From Acidimicrobiaceae bacterium (GTDB taxonomy: Bacteria; Actinomycetota; Acidimicrobiia; Acidimicrobiales; JAUTXP01), in assembly GCA_030837965.1 (NCBI GenBank), contig JAUTXP010000001.1, positions 62,001 to 126,000 of the forward strand: a stretch of DNA of 64,000 bases, written 5' to 3'. Position 1 is the stretch's first letter, and each line of letters starts with the position of its first letter. Under the pieces are notes generated by a model. The model had not been told where the DNA came from. It made no database searches and saw only the letters and a list, made by a program, of their open reading frames with translations. A program made the translations under genes and the position numbers. This document shows positions 18,022 to 26,700 of this stretch, piece by piece.

Positions 18022-19005
18022 CTGGGTCTGCCCCTCCGTCTCGGTGACGGCGGCGGCGCCGTCCGAGACGTCCAAGAGCGGCTCCACGCGCTGGGCTTCC
18101 CGGTCGGCGACGAGCCGGGAGGCTTCGGTCCTGGAACCGAGGCCGCTGTGCGCGCCTTTCAGGAAAGGCGCAGGCTCCGAGTCGACGGCATCTGCGGGCC
18201 CGAGACGTGGAATGCACTGGTGGAGGCCGGGTTCGCCCTCGGCGACCGGCTGTTATACCTCCGCCGACCGATGCTGCGGGGCGATGATGTGGCCGCCTTG
18301 CAGCGTCTGCTCGGCGGCATGGGCTTCGATGCCGGTCGCATCGACGGGATCCTCGGGCCCCACACGGAGACCGCCCTGCGCGAGTTCCAGCGCAACGCCG
18401 GGCTCACGGTCGACGGCGTGTGCGGGCCTGCCACCCTCCAAGGACTCGGGCGGCTCACTGGCCGTCGGGGGCGGACTGAGGACACCGTGGTGGCCACCGT
18501 CCGCGAGCAGGACACCCTTCGCCACGGCCCTCGCACGCTGGCGGGCAGGCTGGTCGTGGTGGCCGAGCCGGGCGGGCTCCACGCCCTGGCCAGCGCGGTG
18601 AGCCGAGCCATCGGGCGATCAGGCGCAAGCGTGAGCGTGTTCTCGCACCCCGACCCGTCCGAGCAGGCCCATGAGGCCAATGCGACCGGGGCTCAAGTCG
18701 TCCTGGCCCTCCAGGTCGAGCCTGAGCGGGAGGGCTGCTTCACCGCCTACTACGGGCGCCCCGACTACGAGTCAGCCGCCGGTCGTCGACTGGCCGAGCA
18801 CCTTCAGGCCGAGGCCCCCCTGGCTTTGGGCGTTCCCAGCGGCGGGGTGCTGGCCCTGGCCCTGCCGGTGCTGCGTGAAACGCGCATGCCCGCCGTGCTG
18901 TGCGAGCTGGGGCCCGCGTCGCGGGTGGTCGAGCGCACGGCCGAGGTGGCCGAGGCCATGGCCACCGCCCTCAGCCGGTGGGCCGCGTCCCCCTGCGACG
19001 ACTGA
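18022..19005 (+). CDS. CwlM-like protein: two peptidoglycan-binding domains plus amidase_3-like domain
   Basis: VRAFQERRRLRVDGICGPETWNALVEAG and LREFQRNAGLTVDGVCGPATLQGLG repeats, then amidase-like region; synteny with trxB-trxA-cwlM. Start is uncertain (see finding). Confidence 0.78.
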   Translation: MGLPLRLGDGGGAVRDVQERLHALGFPVGDEPGGFGPGTEAAVRAFQERRRLRVDGICGPETWNALVEAGFALGDRLLYLRRPMLRGDDVAALQRLLGGMGFDAGRIDGILGPHTETALREFQRNAGLTVDGVCGPATLQGLGRLTGRRGRTEDTVVATVREQDTLRHGPRTLAGRLVVVAEPGGLHALASAVSRAIGRSGASVSVFSHPDPSEQAHEANATGAQVVLALQVEPEREGCFTAYYGRPDYESAAGRRLAEHLQAEAPLALGVPSGGVLALALPVLRETRMPAVLCELGPASRVVERTAEVAEAMATALSRWAASPCDD

Positions 19006-19092
19006 TTCTCAGCGGAACGATTGGGTGTTCAGCGCCTGAACGGGCAGCAAACGCCTGATTGCTTTCTGATGAACCTCGGCGAAAGGTCACAG

Positions 19093-19117
19093 GTTTGTCC
19101 CCAGACTGTGGACAAAC
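19093..19117. promoter_or_regulatory. Inverted repeat containing two DnaA-box-like 9-mers
   Basis: GTTTGTCC-N9-GGACAAAC; contains TTGTCCCCA (19095-19103) and TGTGGACAA (19108-19116). Confidence 0.6.
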
Positions 19118-19140
19118 CCTCAAGCTCCTCTTGAGACTTT

Positions 19141-20091
19141 CTAGGGCCCTTCGGGACTCGGGGTTGGCCCAGGCGGCATGGGTGGTGAGGGCGGGGGGGA
19201 CGGCGTCGGCGGCTCGGTGATGAGGGTGTAGAGGCGCTCCAAGTCCTCCAAACCGGCGAAGTCGATCACCATGCGCCCCTTCTTGCCGCCCATTTCCACC
19301 TTCACGCGGGTGTCCAGGTGGAGTGACAGCAGTTCCTCCAACTCGACCAGGCCCGGGGTGGGCAGACGCTTCTGCCCCGACTCGCTGCTGGCCGCGCCTG
19401 ACCCGGACGGTACCGCCGCGCCCAGCTCGTTGCGCGTCCGCACTGCCTCTTCCACGGCCCGGACCGACAGGCCTTCGGACACGGCCCGCTTGGCCAGGCT
19501 CTCCTGAAAGGCCCGGTCAGGCGTGCCGAGCAGGGCCCGGGCGTGTCCCGCGCTGAGCTGGCTCTCGGCCACGAGGCGCTGGATCGTTGGGGGCAGTTGG
19601 AACAAACGCAGCGTGTTGGTGATGGCGGCCCGGCTCTTGCCGACCCGGGCGGCCAACTCGTCATGGGTGAGATGGAAGTCCTCGATGAGCTGCTGATAGG
19701 CCGCGCCTTCCTCAAGAGGGTTGAGGTCTTGGCGGTGCAGGTTCTCGACCACGGCCTGCTCGAGGCTGGCCGCGTCGGCCACGTCCTTGATGAGCGCGGG
19801 GATCGTCTGCAGGCCAGCGCGCTTGGCCGCCCGCCAGCGCCGTTCGCCTGCGATCAGCTCGAACGCGCCCTCCCCTGCAGGACGGACGAGGACGGGCTGG
19901 AGCACGCCCAGTTCGCGCACGCTGGCCGTGAGATCCGCCAGCGACTCTTCGTCAAAGGCCCGGCGGGGTTGGAAGGAATTGGGCTTGATGCTGCCGATGG
20001 GCAATTCGGCCAGAGCCGAGGAGCGGTCTTCACGGACCTCGGTCGGGATGAGGGCGCCGAGCCCCTTACCCAACCCGCTGCGGCGCGCCAC
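19141..20091 (-). CDS. parB: Chromosome partitioning protein ParB
   Basis: LGKGLGALIPTE...IAGERRWRAAKRAGL...VENLHRQDLNPLEEGAAYQQL; HTH VGKSRAAITNTLRL. Confidence 0.96.
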   Translation of the reverse strand: MARRSGLGKGLGALIPTEVREDRSSALAELPIGSIKPNSFQPRRAFDEESLADLTASVRELGVLQPVLVRPAGEGAFELIAGERRWRAAKRAGLQTIPALIKDVADAASLEQAVVENLHRQDLNPLEEGAAYQQLIEDFHLTHDELAARVGKSRAAITNTLRLFQLPPTIQRLVAESQLSAGHARALLGTPDRAFQESLAKRAVSEGLSVRAVEEAVRTRNELGAAVPSGSGAASSESGQKRLPTPGLVELEELLSLHLDTRVKVEMGGKKGRMVIDFAGLEDLERLYTLITEPPTPSPPPSPPMPPGPTPSPEGP

Positions 20092-21436
20092 CGCTTACCT
20101 CCTTGGCCAGCTCGCGGTAGGCGATGGCACCGCGAGACGTGGGGTCGAACACGACGATGGGCTGACCAAAGCTGGGCGCCTCCGAGAGTCGAACAGTCCT
20201 GGGCACGATGTTCCGACACACCTTCTCACCGAAGTGGGCCCGAACCTCGGATGCCACCTGCTCGGCCAGCTTGGTGCGGGCGTCGAACATAGTGAGGATG
20301 ATGGCACTGACTTCGAGCTTCGGGTTCAGGTTGCCCTGGACCAGGCTCACGTTTCGGAGCAGTTGCCCCAAACCCTCAAGCGCGTAGTATTCGCACTGGA
20401 TGGGAACCACCACCTCGGTGGCTGCGGCCAGCCCATTCACGGTGATGAGGCCCAGCGAGGGCGGGCAGTCGATCAGCGTGTAGTCGAAGTCCTCGGCCAC
20501 CGTCTCCAGGGCCCGCCGGAGCTTCAGCTCACGGCTGAAGGCAGGCACCAGCTCGATTTCGGCCCCGGCCAGGTCGATGGTGGCGGGGACAGCGAACAGG
20601 TTGCGCAGGCTGGTGGGCTCGATGCAGTCTTCGAGTGGCGTGTCGTGCATGAGGACGTCATAGATCGACGCCTCCAAGGTGCGAGGATTGATCCCCAAAC
20701 CGGTGGTGGCGTTGCCCTGGGGGTCCAGGTCGACGACCAGGACCCGATAGCCCAGTTCAGCAAGTGCTGCGCCCAAGTTGACGGCCGTGGTGGTCTTGCC
20801 CACACCGCCCTTCTGATTGGCGATGGCCAGAATGCGGGGGAGCGGGCGAGTCAGCGGCCCGGGGCGAGGTGCGAGGGGGTCATCGGCCGCTTCGGCCGTT
20901 GCCAGTCCGTCCTCGACGCTCGATTCCGACGTGGTGAGCACGCTGGCCGCCTCGGCCACGACGGAGGCAACCGCGGCCGGGGCCGCATCGACGTCGAGCG
21001 ACGGCGCCGGAAGGACCGCATCTGCCTCATCAGCCCCGGTCGGACCGCCCGAGGCTGCTTCGACCTCGACCGACGGGCCATCCGGCGCTGCACTCTCGAC
21101 ATCCGGGGAAGGCGGGGCCTCGGCCTCTTCTGGGGTTGCGAGCGGCGCTTCGGCCTCGGGCGCAGGCGTGGCCGCTGCTGCTTCGGCTTCGGCTTCGATA
21201 TCGGGCTTCCAGGCCGCAGCGGGCGGGGAAGCGACCTGCTCCGGGGCCGCCGCTGGCGCGGGTTCTTCGGGGAGCGGCGCCTCCCAGGCAGTTGCCGGAG
21301 CCTGATCTTCCGGCAATGGGTCCGTGTGAGCGGGCGCTTCGCCGATCACGTCCTCTGGGGCGTCATCTGGGCCTCGGAGCCGGTCGAAGATGGCACGCCC
21401 GCGCGCGAGGACGTCATCGTTCTCGTTGAGGGCCAC
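20066..21436 (-). CDS. parA: Chromosome partitioning ATPase ParA with long acidic Ala/Pro/Glu N-terminal extension
   Basis: RILAIANQKGGVGKTTTAVNLGAALAELGYRVLVVDLDPQGNATTGLGI; overlaps parB. Confidence 0.95.
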   Translation of the reverse strand: MALNENDDVLARGRAIFDRLRGPDDAPEDVIGEAPAHTDPLPEDQAPATAWEAPLPEEPAPAAAPEQVASPPAAAWKPDIEAEAEAAAATPAPEAEAPLATPEEAEAPPSPDVESAAPDGPSVEVEAASGGPTGADEADAVLPAPSLDVDAAPAAVASVVAEAASVLTTSESSVEDGLATAEAADDPLAPRPGPLTRPLPRILAIANQKGGVGKTTTAVNLGAALAELGYRVLVVDLDPQGNATTGLGINPRTLEASIYDVLMHDTPLEDCIEPTSLRNLFAVPATIDLAGAEIELVPAFSRELKLRRALETVAEDFDYTLIDCPPSLGLITVNGLAAATEVVVPIQCEYYALEGLGQLLRNVSLVQGNLNPKLEVSAIILTMFDARTKLAEQVASEVRAHFGEKVCRNIVPRTVRLSEAPSFGQPIVVFDPTSRGAIAYRELAKEVSGGAPQRVG

Positions 21437-21480
21437 GGGCCTATCCTGGTACTTGAGGGTTCAGAGGTCAAGGAGCGATT

Positions 21481-21496
21481 TGTTCCACGTGAAACG
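21481..21496 (+). promoter_or_regulatory. parS: parS-like ParB-binding site
   Basis: TGTTCCACGTGAAACG versus established consensus TGTTNCACGTGAAACA. Confidence 0.85.
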
Positions 21497-21518
21497 ATCG
21501 TTCTGCAGCAGAGCCCTA

Positions 21519-21534
21519 CGTTTCACGTGGAACA
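21519..21534 (-). promoter_or_regulatory. parS: parS-like ParB-binding site, inverted copy
   Basis: CGTTTCACGTGGAACA, exact reverse complement of the site at 21481-21496. Confidence 0.85.
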
Positions 21535-22140
21535 TAGCCACAGCGGCCGTTTCGCGGGCAGTCCCACCCGCCGCGGATAGGCATCCGAGCAAAGTTCGAC
21601 CTGCTCCAGCACGTGAAACCGGGCACCGTCCTCGACCAGGCCCAGCGACCGCAGACCAAGCTCGCTGAGCGGTTGGGCGGGCCAGCGACCAGGATCGTCC
21701 TCCGGGGGCTCGGAAACCACCAGCCGGCCACCAAGACGGAGCAGGGGAGCGGCACACTCGGCGGTGACCGATGGGGGACCAAATCCCCTGGCCACAACGA
21801 GGTCGAAGGCCGCCCGGCGGTCTGGCACACGCCCGAACACTTCGGCCCGCTCCCGTACAACGGTGACCCGACCTCTCCAGCCCAACTCCCCCACCACGTC
21901 CGTAAGAAACGACGTGCGCCGTTCCATGCTGTCCAGCAGCACGGCATGAGCCTGCGGCCACAGTTCTGCCAACACCAGGCCAGGCACACCGCCCCCGCTG
22001 CCCAGATCCATGAACAACTCCGGCTGCGACCCAGCCGCAGCCGCGAAGCCACGCGCATGGACAATGTGGGCGTCAATCGGCCCCGGTCCAAGGAAGCCGA
22101 GCGCCCGAGAGCGCTTCAAAGCCTCCTGAACGGTGGACAC
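21523..22140 (-). CDS. rsmG: 16S rRNA m7G methyltransferase RsmG/GidB
   Basis: MDLGSGGGVPGLVLAELWPQAHAVLLDSMERRTSFLTDVV...; synteny. Confidence 0.92.
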   Translation of the reverse strand: MSTVQEALKRSRALGFLGPGPIDAHIVHARGFAAAAGSQPELFMDLGSGGGVPGLVLAELWPQAHAVLLDSMERRTSFLTDVVGELGWRGRVTVVRERAEVFGRVPDRRAAFDLVVARGFGPPSVTAECAAPLLRLGGRLVVSEPPEDDPGRWPAQPLSELGLRSLGLVEDGARFHVLEQVELCSDAYPRRVGLPAKRPLWLCST

Positions 22141-22211
22141 GGCCTGAGGCTAGACGCGCTGCGACCCGCCACCAGGGCGGGCCGCACGCTCCAACCTCTC
22201 GACAAGACTTC

Positions 22212-23171
22212 CTATTCGGGCAGAAGCACCACCCGGCGTCGAGGCTCTTCGCCTTCGGAGGTGGTTGAGACTCCGTCGATGCCGTTTACGGTGTCGTGTA
22301 CGACCTTTCGGTCGGCTGGCGCCATGGGTTCGAGCACCTTGCGGGCCCCTGAGGCCTTGACTTCTGCAGCCACCTGCTGGGTGAAGCGCTCCAACGCCTG
22401 GCGGCGCTTCTGGCGGTAGCTGGACACGTCGACGACCAGGCGCCCGTTTCGACCGCCAGTTTGGCGCTGCACCACCGTCCGGGTGACCTCTTGAAGGGCG
22501 GCCAGCGTGGTCCCCTTCTGCCCGATCAGCATGCCCAGATCGTCGCCCTGGACCGCCACCTCAACGGTGTCCTCATCGAGTTCGGTGACCGTCACCGTGC
22601 CGGAGGCGCCCAGCTCGGCCAACAACCCGTTCAGGAACTGTCGGGCCACGTCGCCCTGCTCTGCCAGGGATACGTCCTCGTCCACCTTGCCTCCATCGTC
22701 GTCGCCATTGCGCTGTCGATCCTGCGGTCGGGTCTGTCCGGCGCGGCTCCCGCCGCCGCGGCCCCCGCTCGATCGGCGTCGGCCGTTCCCGCCGCCACTG
22801 CGGGGCCGATCCCCGGCCGAGACCTCTTCGATCTCGACTCCACCGGTCGCTTCCGCACCACCGTCGCCAGACGGGGCCTCGGTGGCCGTGCGACCTTCCC
22901 GGCTGCTTGAGCCGCCGGAACCCGAGCCACCCGCATCGGCGGTGCCTGAACGGCCCCGCCTGCGCTTGTCCCGCCGGTCGTCTTTGGCCCGCGGCCTGGT
23001 CGGACGAACTCGAGCCCGCACCCGGGCCTCGCTGCGCATCCGGCCGAACAGCCCGGTCTTGGCCTCTTCGAGCACCTCGAACTCGGCGTCGCTCTCGTCA
23101 ACGCCGAGCTGATCGAGGGCGCGGTCCTTGGCCTCCTCCACCGTCTTGCCGGTGGTCTCCACCCACTCCAT
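22212..23171 (-). CDS. jag: Jag/KhpB: Jag-N, KH and R3H domains with long basic/Gly-Ser linker
   Basis: MEWVETTGKTVEEAKDRALDQLGVDESDAEFEVLEE...TGLFGRM; GMLIGQKGTTLAALQEVTRTVV; R3H region RKVVHDTVNGIDGVSTTSEGEEPRRRVVLLPE. Confidence 0.93.
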   Translation of the reverse strand: MEWVETTGKTVEEAKDRALDQLGVDESDAEFEVLEEAKTGLFGRMRSEARVRARVRPTRPRAKDDRRDKRRRGRSGTADAGGSGSGGSSSREGRTATEAPSGDGGAEATGGVEIEEVSAGDRPRSGGGNGRRRSSGGRGGGSRAGQTRPQDRQRNGDDDGGKVDEDVSLAEQGDVARQFLNGLLAELGASGTVTVTELDEDTVEVAVQGDDLGMLIGQKGTTLAALQEVTRTVVQRQTGGRNGRLVVDVSSYRQKRRQALERFTQQVAAEVKASGARKVLEPMAPADRKVVHDTVNGIDGVSTTSEGEEPRRRVVLLPE

Positions 23172-23175
23172 CGGA

Positions 23176-24087
23176 CTACCGACCCCGCTTTTTCCGCTTG
23201 TTCTGACTGGCCTTGGGTGGGAGCTGGCCCGGCTTGTCGCCCTTGGGCCCGCTGCCGTTCCCGTTGTTCTTGGCCTTGTCGTCCGGTTTGGTCACGTCCT
23301 TCGACTTGGTCTCGATCGTCTTGGTGGAGGCGTTCTTGCTGGCCTCGACGTGTCGCACGACGTGAGGGTCGAAGCGGTACATGGCCTCCTGTTGCACGAT
23401 CCTGAACAGGGCGGACGACAAGAAGTAGACGTTGACGCCGGCCGGGATCGAGTATGAGATGAACCCGAAGAAGATGGGCATGACGCGGGTCATCGTCTGC
23501 GCTTGCGGGTTGGCCTGGGCCGCGGCCGGGTTCCGGGCCGTCATCTGCTTGGTCTGGAAGTACTGCGTGAGCATCACCAAGGCGACCAGCACAAAGAACG
23601 GGAGTGCGGTCACGAAGGACGGGTGATGCACGCTGGCAGACTTTGCCAGGTCGAGTCCGAAGGAGACCATCTTTCCGCCGTCGTGGACGAGGGCCTTGTA
23701 GAGGTCGGTGTCCTTGGACAGGTACTTCGGGTCGGGCAACCCCTCTTTGGTGTGGTGGGTCAAACCCGCAATAACCCTGTACATGACGATGAACACCGGC
23801 ATCTGCAGGATCATCGGGATGCACCCGGCCACCGGGTTGACCTTGTGCTCCTTGTAGAAGGCCATCGTCTCTTCGTTGAGCTTCTGGCGGTCGTTCTTGT
23901 ACTTCTCCTGGATCTTTTTGATCTCGGGCTGGATCCGCGACATCTCGAGCATGTTCCTGGTGCTCTTGATGGTGAGCGGGCTCAACACCAGCATCACGGC
24001 CAGGGTGAGCAGCGTGATGGCCACCGCGTACGAGGGCACCAGGCCGTAGAAGAAGGCCAGCAGGCTGGCCAGGACTTGGAACATCAA
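23176..24087 (-). CDS. yidC: Membrane protein insertase YidC
   Basis: VAITLLTLAVMLVLSPLTIKSTRNMLEMSRIQPEIKKIQEKYKNDRQKLNEETMAFYKEHKVNPVAGCIPMILQMPVFIVMYRVI. Confidence 0.97.
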   Translation of the reverse strand: MMFQVLASLLAFFYGLVPSYAVAITLLTLAVMLVLSPLTIKSTRNMLEMSRIQPEIKKIQEKYKNDRQKLNEETMAFYKEHKVNPVAGCIPMILQMPVFIVMYRVIAGLTHHTKEGLPDPKYLSKDTDLYKALVHDGGKMVSFGLDLAKSASVHHPSFVTALPFFVLVALVMLTQYFQTKQMTARNPAAAQANPQAQTMTRVMPIFFGFISYSIPAGVNVYFLSSALFRIVQQEAMYRFDPHVVRHVEASKNASTKTIETKSKDVTKPDDKAKNNGNGSGPKGDKPGQLPPKASQNKRKKRGR

Positions 24088-24093
24088 TTACCT

Positions 24094-24360
24094 CTATTCC
24101 GGAACGGGGTCGACGCCATGGCCACCGAAGGGATGGCAGCGGGCCAGTCGGCGCAGTGTCAGCCAGCCGCCTCGCAGGGCGCCGTGGCGCTCGACGGCCT
24201 CGAGCCCGTAGGCAGAGCAGGTCGGCCAGTAGCGACAGGGGGAGGGCCGCCCCACCCGGGCGGCTTGGTAAAGCAGCATCATGCGTCGAAGAACCCGTCC
24301 CACGGGGGACAGCGAACGACCAGGGGCAGAGGCTGACGCGGCGGCGGGCGCGGCCATCAC
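24094..24360 (-). CDS. yidD: Membrane protein insertion efficiency factor YidD
   Basis: [47 protein letters not shown]. Confidence 0.95.
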   Translation of the reverse strand: MMAAPAAASASAPGRSLSPVGRVLRRMMLLYQAARVGRPSPCRYWPTCSAYGLEAVERHGALRGGWLTLRRLARCHPFGGHGVDPVPE

Positions 24361-24842
24361 GACCGGTTCCTCGCCACGGCCTCCAACGCTTCGGTCACGA
24401 TCGCCTGCAACTCTCCGAACGACAGGGACGCCGCCGCGGGGGCGGCCCCCACGAGGTACGCGCCCGGAGCCAACTGGGGGGCCAACTCCGAGATCACGGC
24501 CCGCAGCCGGCGACGCAGCCGATTGCGAACCACGGCGCCTCCCACCTTGCGGCCGATGGCATAGGCGACCTGCGGGGGGGCGGGATGAGCCGCGGGGACA
24601 AAGGTTACCGTGAGCGGCCCCCTGCGCACCCGTCGTCGGGATGCCCGCAGGCGTCGAAAGGTCTCACGGTCTCGGACACGCCACACCGTGCCCGGGCGAG
24701 TGGTCAGGCCGACAGGCGGTGGCGCCCCTTCAAGCGACGGGCCTTCAAGATGGCCCGGCCCGCGCGCGTCGACATCCGATGACGAAATCCGTGGTTCTTC
24801 GCCCGTTTCCGGTTGTTCGGCTGGAACGTTCGCTTCACCCAT
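24357..24842 (-). CDS. rnpA: Ribonuclease P protein component, candidate 5'-extended form overlapping rpmH
   Basis: Core [22 protein letters not shown]...[24 protein letters not shown]; reading frame stays open to ATG 24842. Alternative internal start is a GTG at about codon 52 ([10 protein letters not shown]). Confidence 0.9.
   Translation of the reverse strand: MGEANVPAEQPETGEEPRISSSDVDARGPGHLEGPSLEGAPPPVGLTTRPGTVWRVRDRETFRRLRASRRRVRRGPLTVTFVPAAHPAPPQVAYAIGRKVGGAVVRNRLRRRLRAVISELAPQLAPGAYLVGAAPAAASLSFGELQAIVTEALEAVARNRS
24704..24838 (-). CDS. rpmH: 50S ribosomal protein L34 (GTG start, nested within extended rnpA ORF)
   Basis: Translated by hand: [44 protein letters not shown]-stop; unmistakable L34. 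Missed by the ORF track because of its length. Confidence 0.97.
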   Translation of the reverse strand: MKRTFQPNNRKRAKNHGFRHRMSTRAGRAILKARRLKGRHRLSA

Positions 24843-25012
24843 GGCCTCCTCGGCGACGCAGCGGCATTTCAGCGTACGGGAGGCAAAGCACCCCTCGCAA
24901 CCGCGCGGAGGGCGGTGCTACGGTGCCCAGACCGTGCCTGGCCGGGGCGCGGACGGCCCTTCTTCCCCAGGGCTGCGCAGCAGGCATCAAGGGGCCAGCG
25001 CGCCCGGGGAGG

Positions 25013-25044
25013 TTCTCCACAGGTGTGGATCAGCTTGTGGACGA
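25013..25044. promoter_or_regulatory. DnaA-box-like 9-mers at the dnaA 5' end
   Basis: TTCTCCACA (25013-25021), TGTGGATCA (25024-25032), TGTGGACGA (25036-25044); 1-2 mismatches to TT(A/G)TCCACA on one or other strand. Confidence 0.5.
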
Positions 25045-26491
25045 CAGGTCGTCCGGGGAGGCGAAACCGCTGGTGACAAACGCCGAGCGACTGTGGATTC
25101 TCTGCTCTCAGGCCGTCCGGGCCCAGGTCTCTGAGGCCACCTGGCGGGCCTGGTTCGAAGGGGTCCACCCGCTCCGAGCCGACGACGCCGTCCTGGTCCT
25201 GGGCGTGCCCAGCAGCCTGGCCAAAGAGCGCATCGAGGCCCGCTACCTGGCCCTCATCAGGGACTTGCTGACCGATGAGACCGGCCGTGACCTCGACGTC
25301 CAGATCGAGGTGGTGGCGGGCAGCGCACCGGAAAGCGATGAGGTCGGCGGCCTGCTGAGCAGGCCGGGGTGGGAGGAGCACAACGCCGCAGGCCGTGCAC
25401 CCGGCGCGGGTGGCAACGGCGCGTCCGGCCAGCACGTGCCCCCTCCACCGCCGGGACGGGAGGACACCCCACTCAACCCGCGTTACACGTTCGAGGCCTT
25501 CGTCATCGGCGCGTCGAACCGCTTCGCCCACGCCGCCGCGTTGTCCGTGGCGGAGACGCCGGCCAAGTCCTACAACCCGCTGTTCGTCCACGGCGAGGCT
25601 GGGCTGGGCAAGACGCACCTGCTCCATGCCATCGGGAACTACGTCAAGGAGAACTTCCCGGCCCGCCACGTGCGCTACGTGTCGACCGAGACGTTCATGA
25701 ACGAGTTCGTGGACGCCATCCGCACCAACACCACCACGGCGTTCAAGCGGCGCTACCGCGAGTGCGACGTCCTGCTGATCGACGACATCCAGTTCATGGA
25801 GAACAAGGAGGGGCTCCAGGAGGAGTTCTTCCACACGTTCAACTCGCTGTACGGCGCCCAGAAGCAGATCGTCATCACGTCGGACCGCCCGCCCAAGTCC
25901 ATTGCCACGTTGGAGGACCGGCTGCGCAGTCGCTTCCTCTCCGGCCTCATCACCGACGTCCAGCCCCCCGAGCTCGAAACCCGCCTCGCCATCCTCCGCA
26001 AGAAGGCGGAGGGGGAGCGGGCCCAAGTGCCCGACGAGGTCTTGGAGTTCATCGCCACCCACGTCAAGGACAACATCCGCGAGCTCGAAGGCGCGTTCAT
26101 CCGCGTGTCCGCCTTCGCCAGCCTGAACCGCGAGCCCCTTACGAGGGAGCTGGCCGAGAAGGTCTTGTCAGACATCATCGCCGACGGCCAACCCCGCCAG
26201 ATCACGCCCAAGGTGATCCTCGACGCCACTGCCGACATGTTCGGTTTCCCCGTGGACGAGCTGATCGGCACCAGCAGGCGCAGGCCCTTGGTCACGGCCC
26301 GCCAGGTGGGCATGTACGTGTTCCGGGAGCTGACCGACTTCAGCTACCCGGCCATCGCCCGCGAATTCGGGGGACGAGACCACACGACGGTCATCCACGC
26401 GGTGGACAAGGTGTCGGCCCTGATGAAGGAGCGGCGCCAGATCTACGACCAGGTGACCGAATTGATCCACCGCATCAAGAGCGGGGGATGA
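25025..26491 (+). CDS. dnaA: Chromosomal replication initiator DnaA (start uncertain: GTG 25025, 25037 or 25073)
   Basis: [57 protein letters not shown]...; C-terminal [16 protein letters not shown]. Confidence 0.97.
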   Translation: MDQLVDDRSSGEAKPLVTNAERLWILCSQAVRAQVSEATWRAWFEGVHPLRADDAVLVLGVPSSLAKERIEARYLALIRDLLTDETGRDLDVQIEVVAGSAPESDEVGGLLSRPGWEEHNAAGRAPGAGGNGASGQHVPPPPPGREDTPLNPRYTFEAFVIGASNRFAHAAALSVAETPAKSYNPLFVHGEAGLGKTHLLHAIGNYVKENFPARHVRYVSTETFMNEFVDAIRTNTTTAFKRRYRECDVLLIDDIQFMENKEGLQEEFFHTFNSLYGAQKQIVITSDRPPKSIATLEDRLRSRFLSGLITDVQPPELETRLAILRKKAEGERAQVPDEVLEFIATHVKDNIRELEGAFIRVSAFASLNREPLTRELAEKVLSDIIADGQPRQITPKVILDATADMFGFPVDELIGTSRRRPLVTARQVGMYVFRELTDFSYPAIAREFGGRDHTTVIHAVDKVSALMKERRQIYDQVTELIHRIKSGG

Positions 26492-26532
26492 CGGTGTGTC
26501 GGACTGATGTGATTTCGGTGGACGGACCAAGG

Positions 26533-26541
26533 TTGTCCACC
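26533..26541 (+). promoter_or_regulatory. DnaA box-like site in dnaA-dnaN spacer
   Basis: TTGTCCACC, 1 mismatch to TTGTCCACA. Confidence 0.6.
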
Positions 26542-26629
26542 GCGACTCCCCGTTCCTGTTACACCCCTGTGGGAAGCTGGGGACGACGGTGGGACAGAGA
26601 AAAGGCCTGTGGCCTGCGGCGATGACCCG

Positions 26630-26638
26630 TTGTCCACA
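26630..26638 (+). promoter_or_regulatory. DnaA box in dnaA-dnaN spacer
   Basis: TTGTCCACA, exact match to actinobacterial-type box. Confidence 0.8.
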
Positions 26639-26700
26639 ATCCACAGCCCTTACTACTGTCTCCGACTTTTCTGTATGACAAGACAAAGAAAGGCCCTCCG

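Noticed and set aside
21608-21620. Possible third parS (CAGCACGTGAAACCG) inside rsmG
   Set aside because: Only the CACGTGAAAC half matches the consensus; the left half does not, so support is weak.
24641-25024. Long N-terminal extension of the supplied dnaA ORF across rpmH
   Set aside because: This part is antisense to rpmH/rnpA and lacks DnaA domain I features; a GTG at 25025 or 25037 is more plausible.
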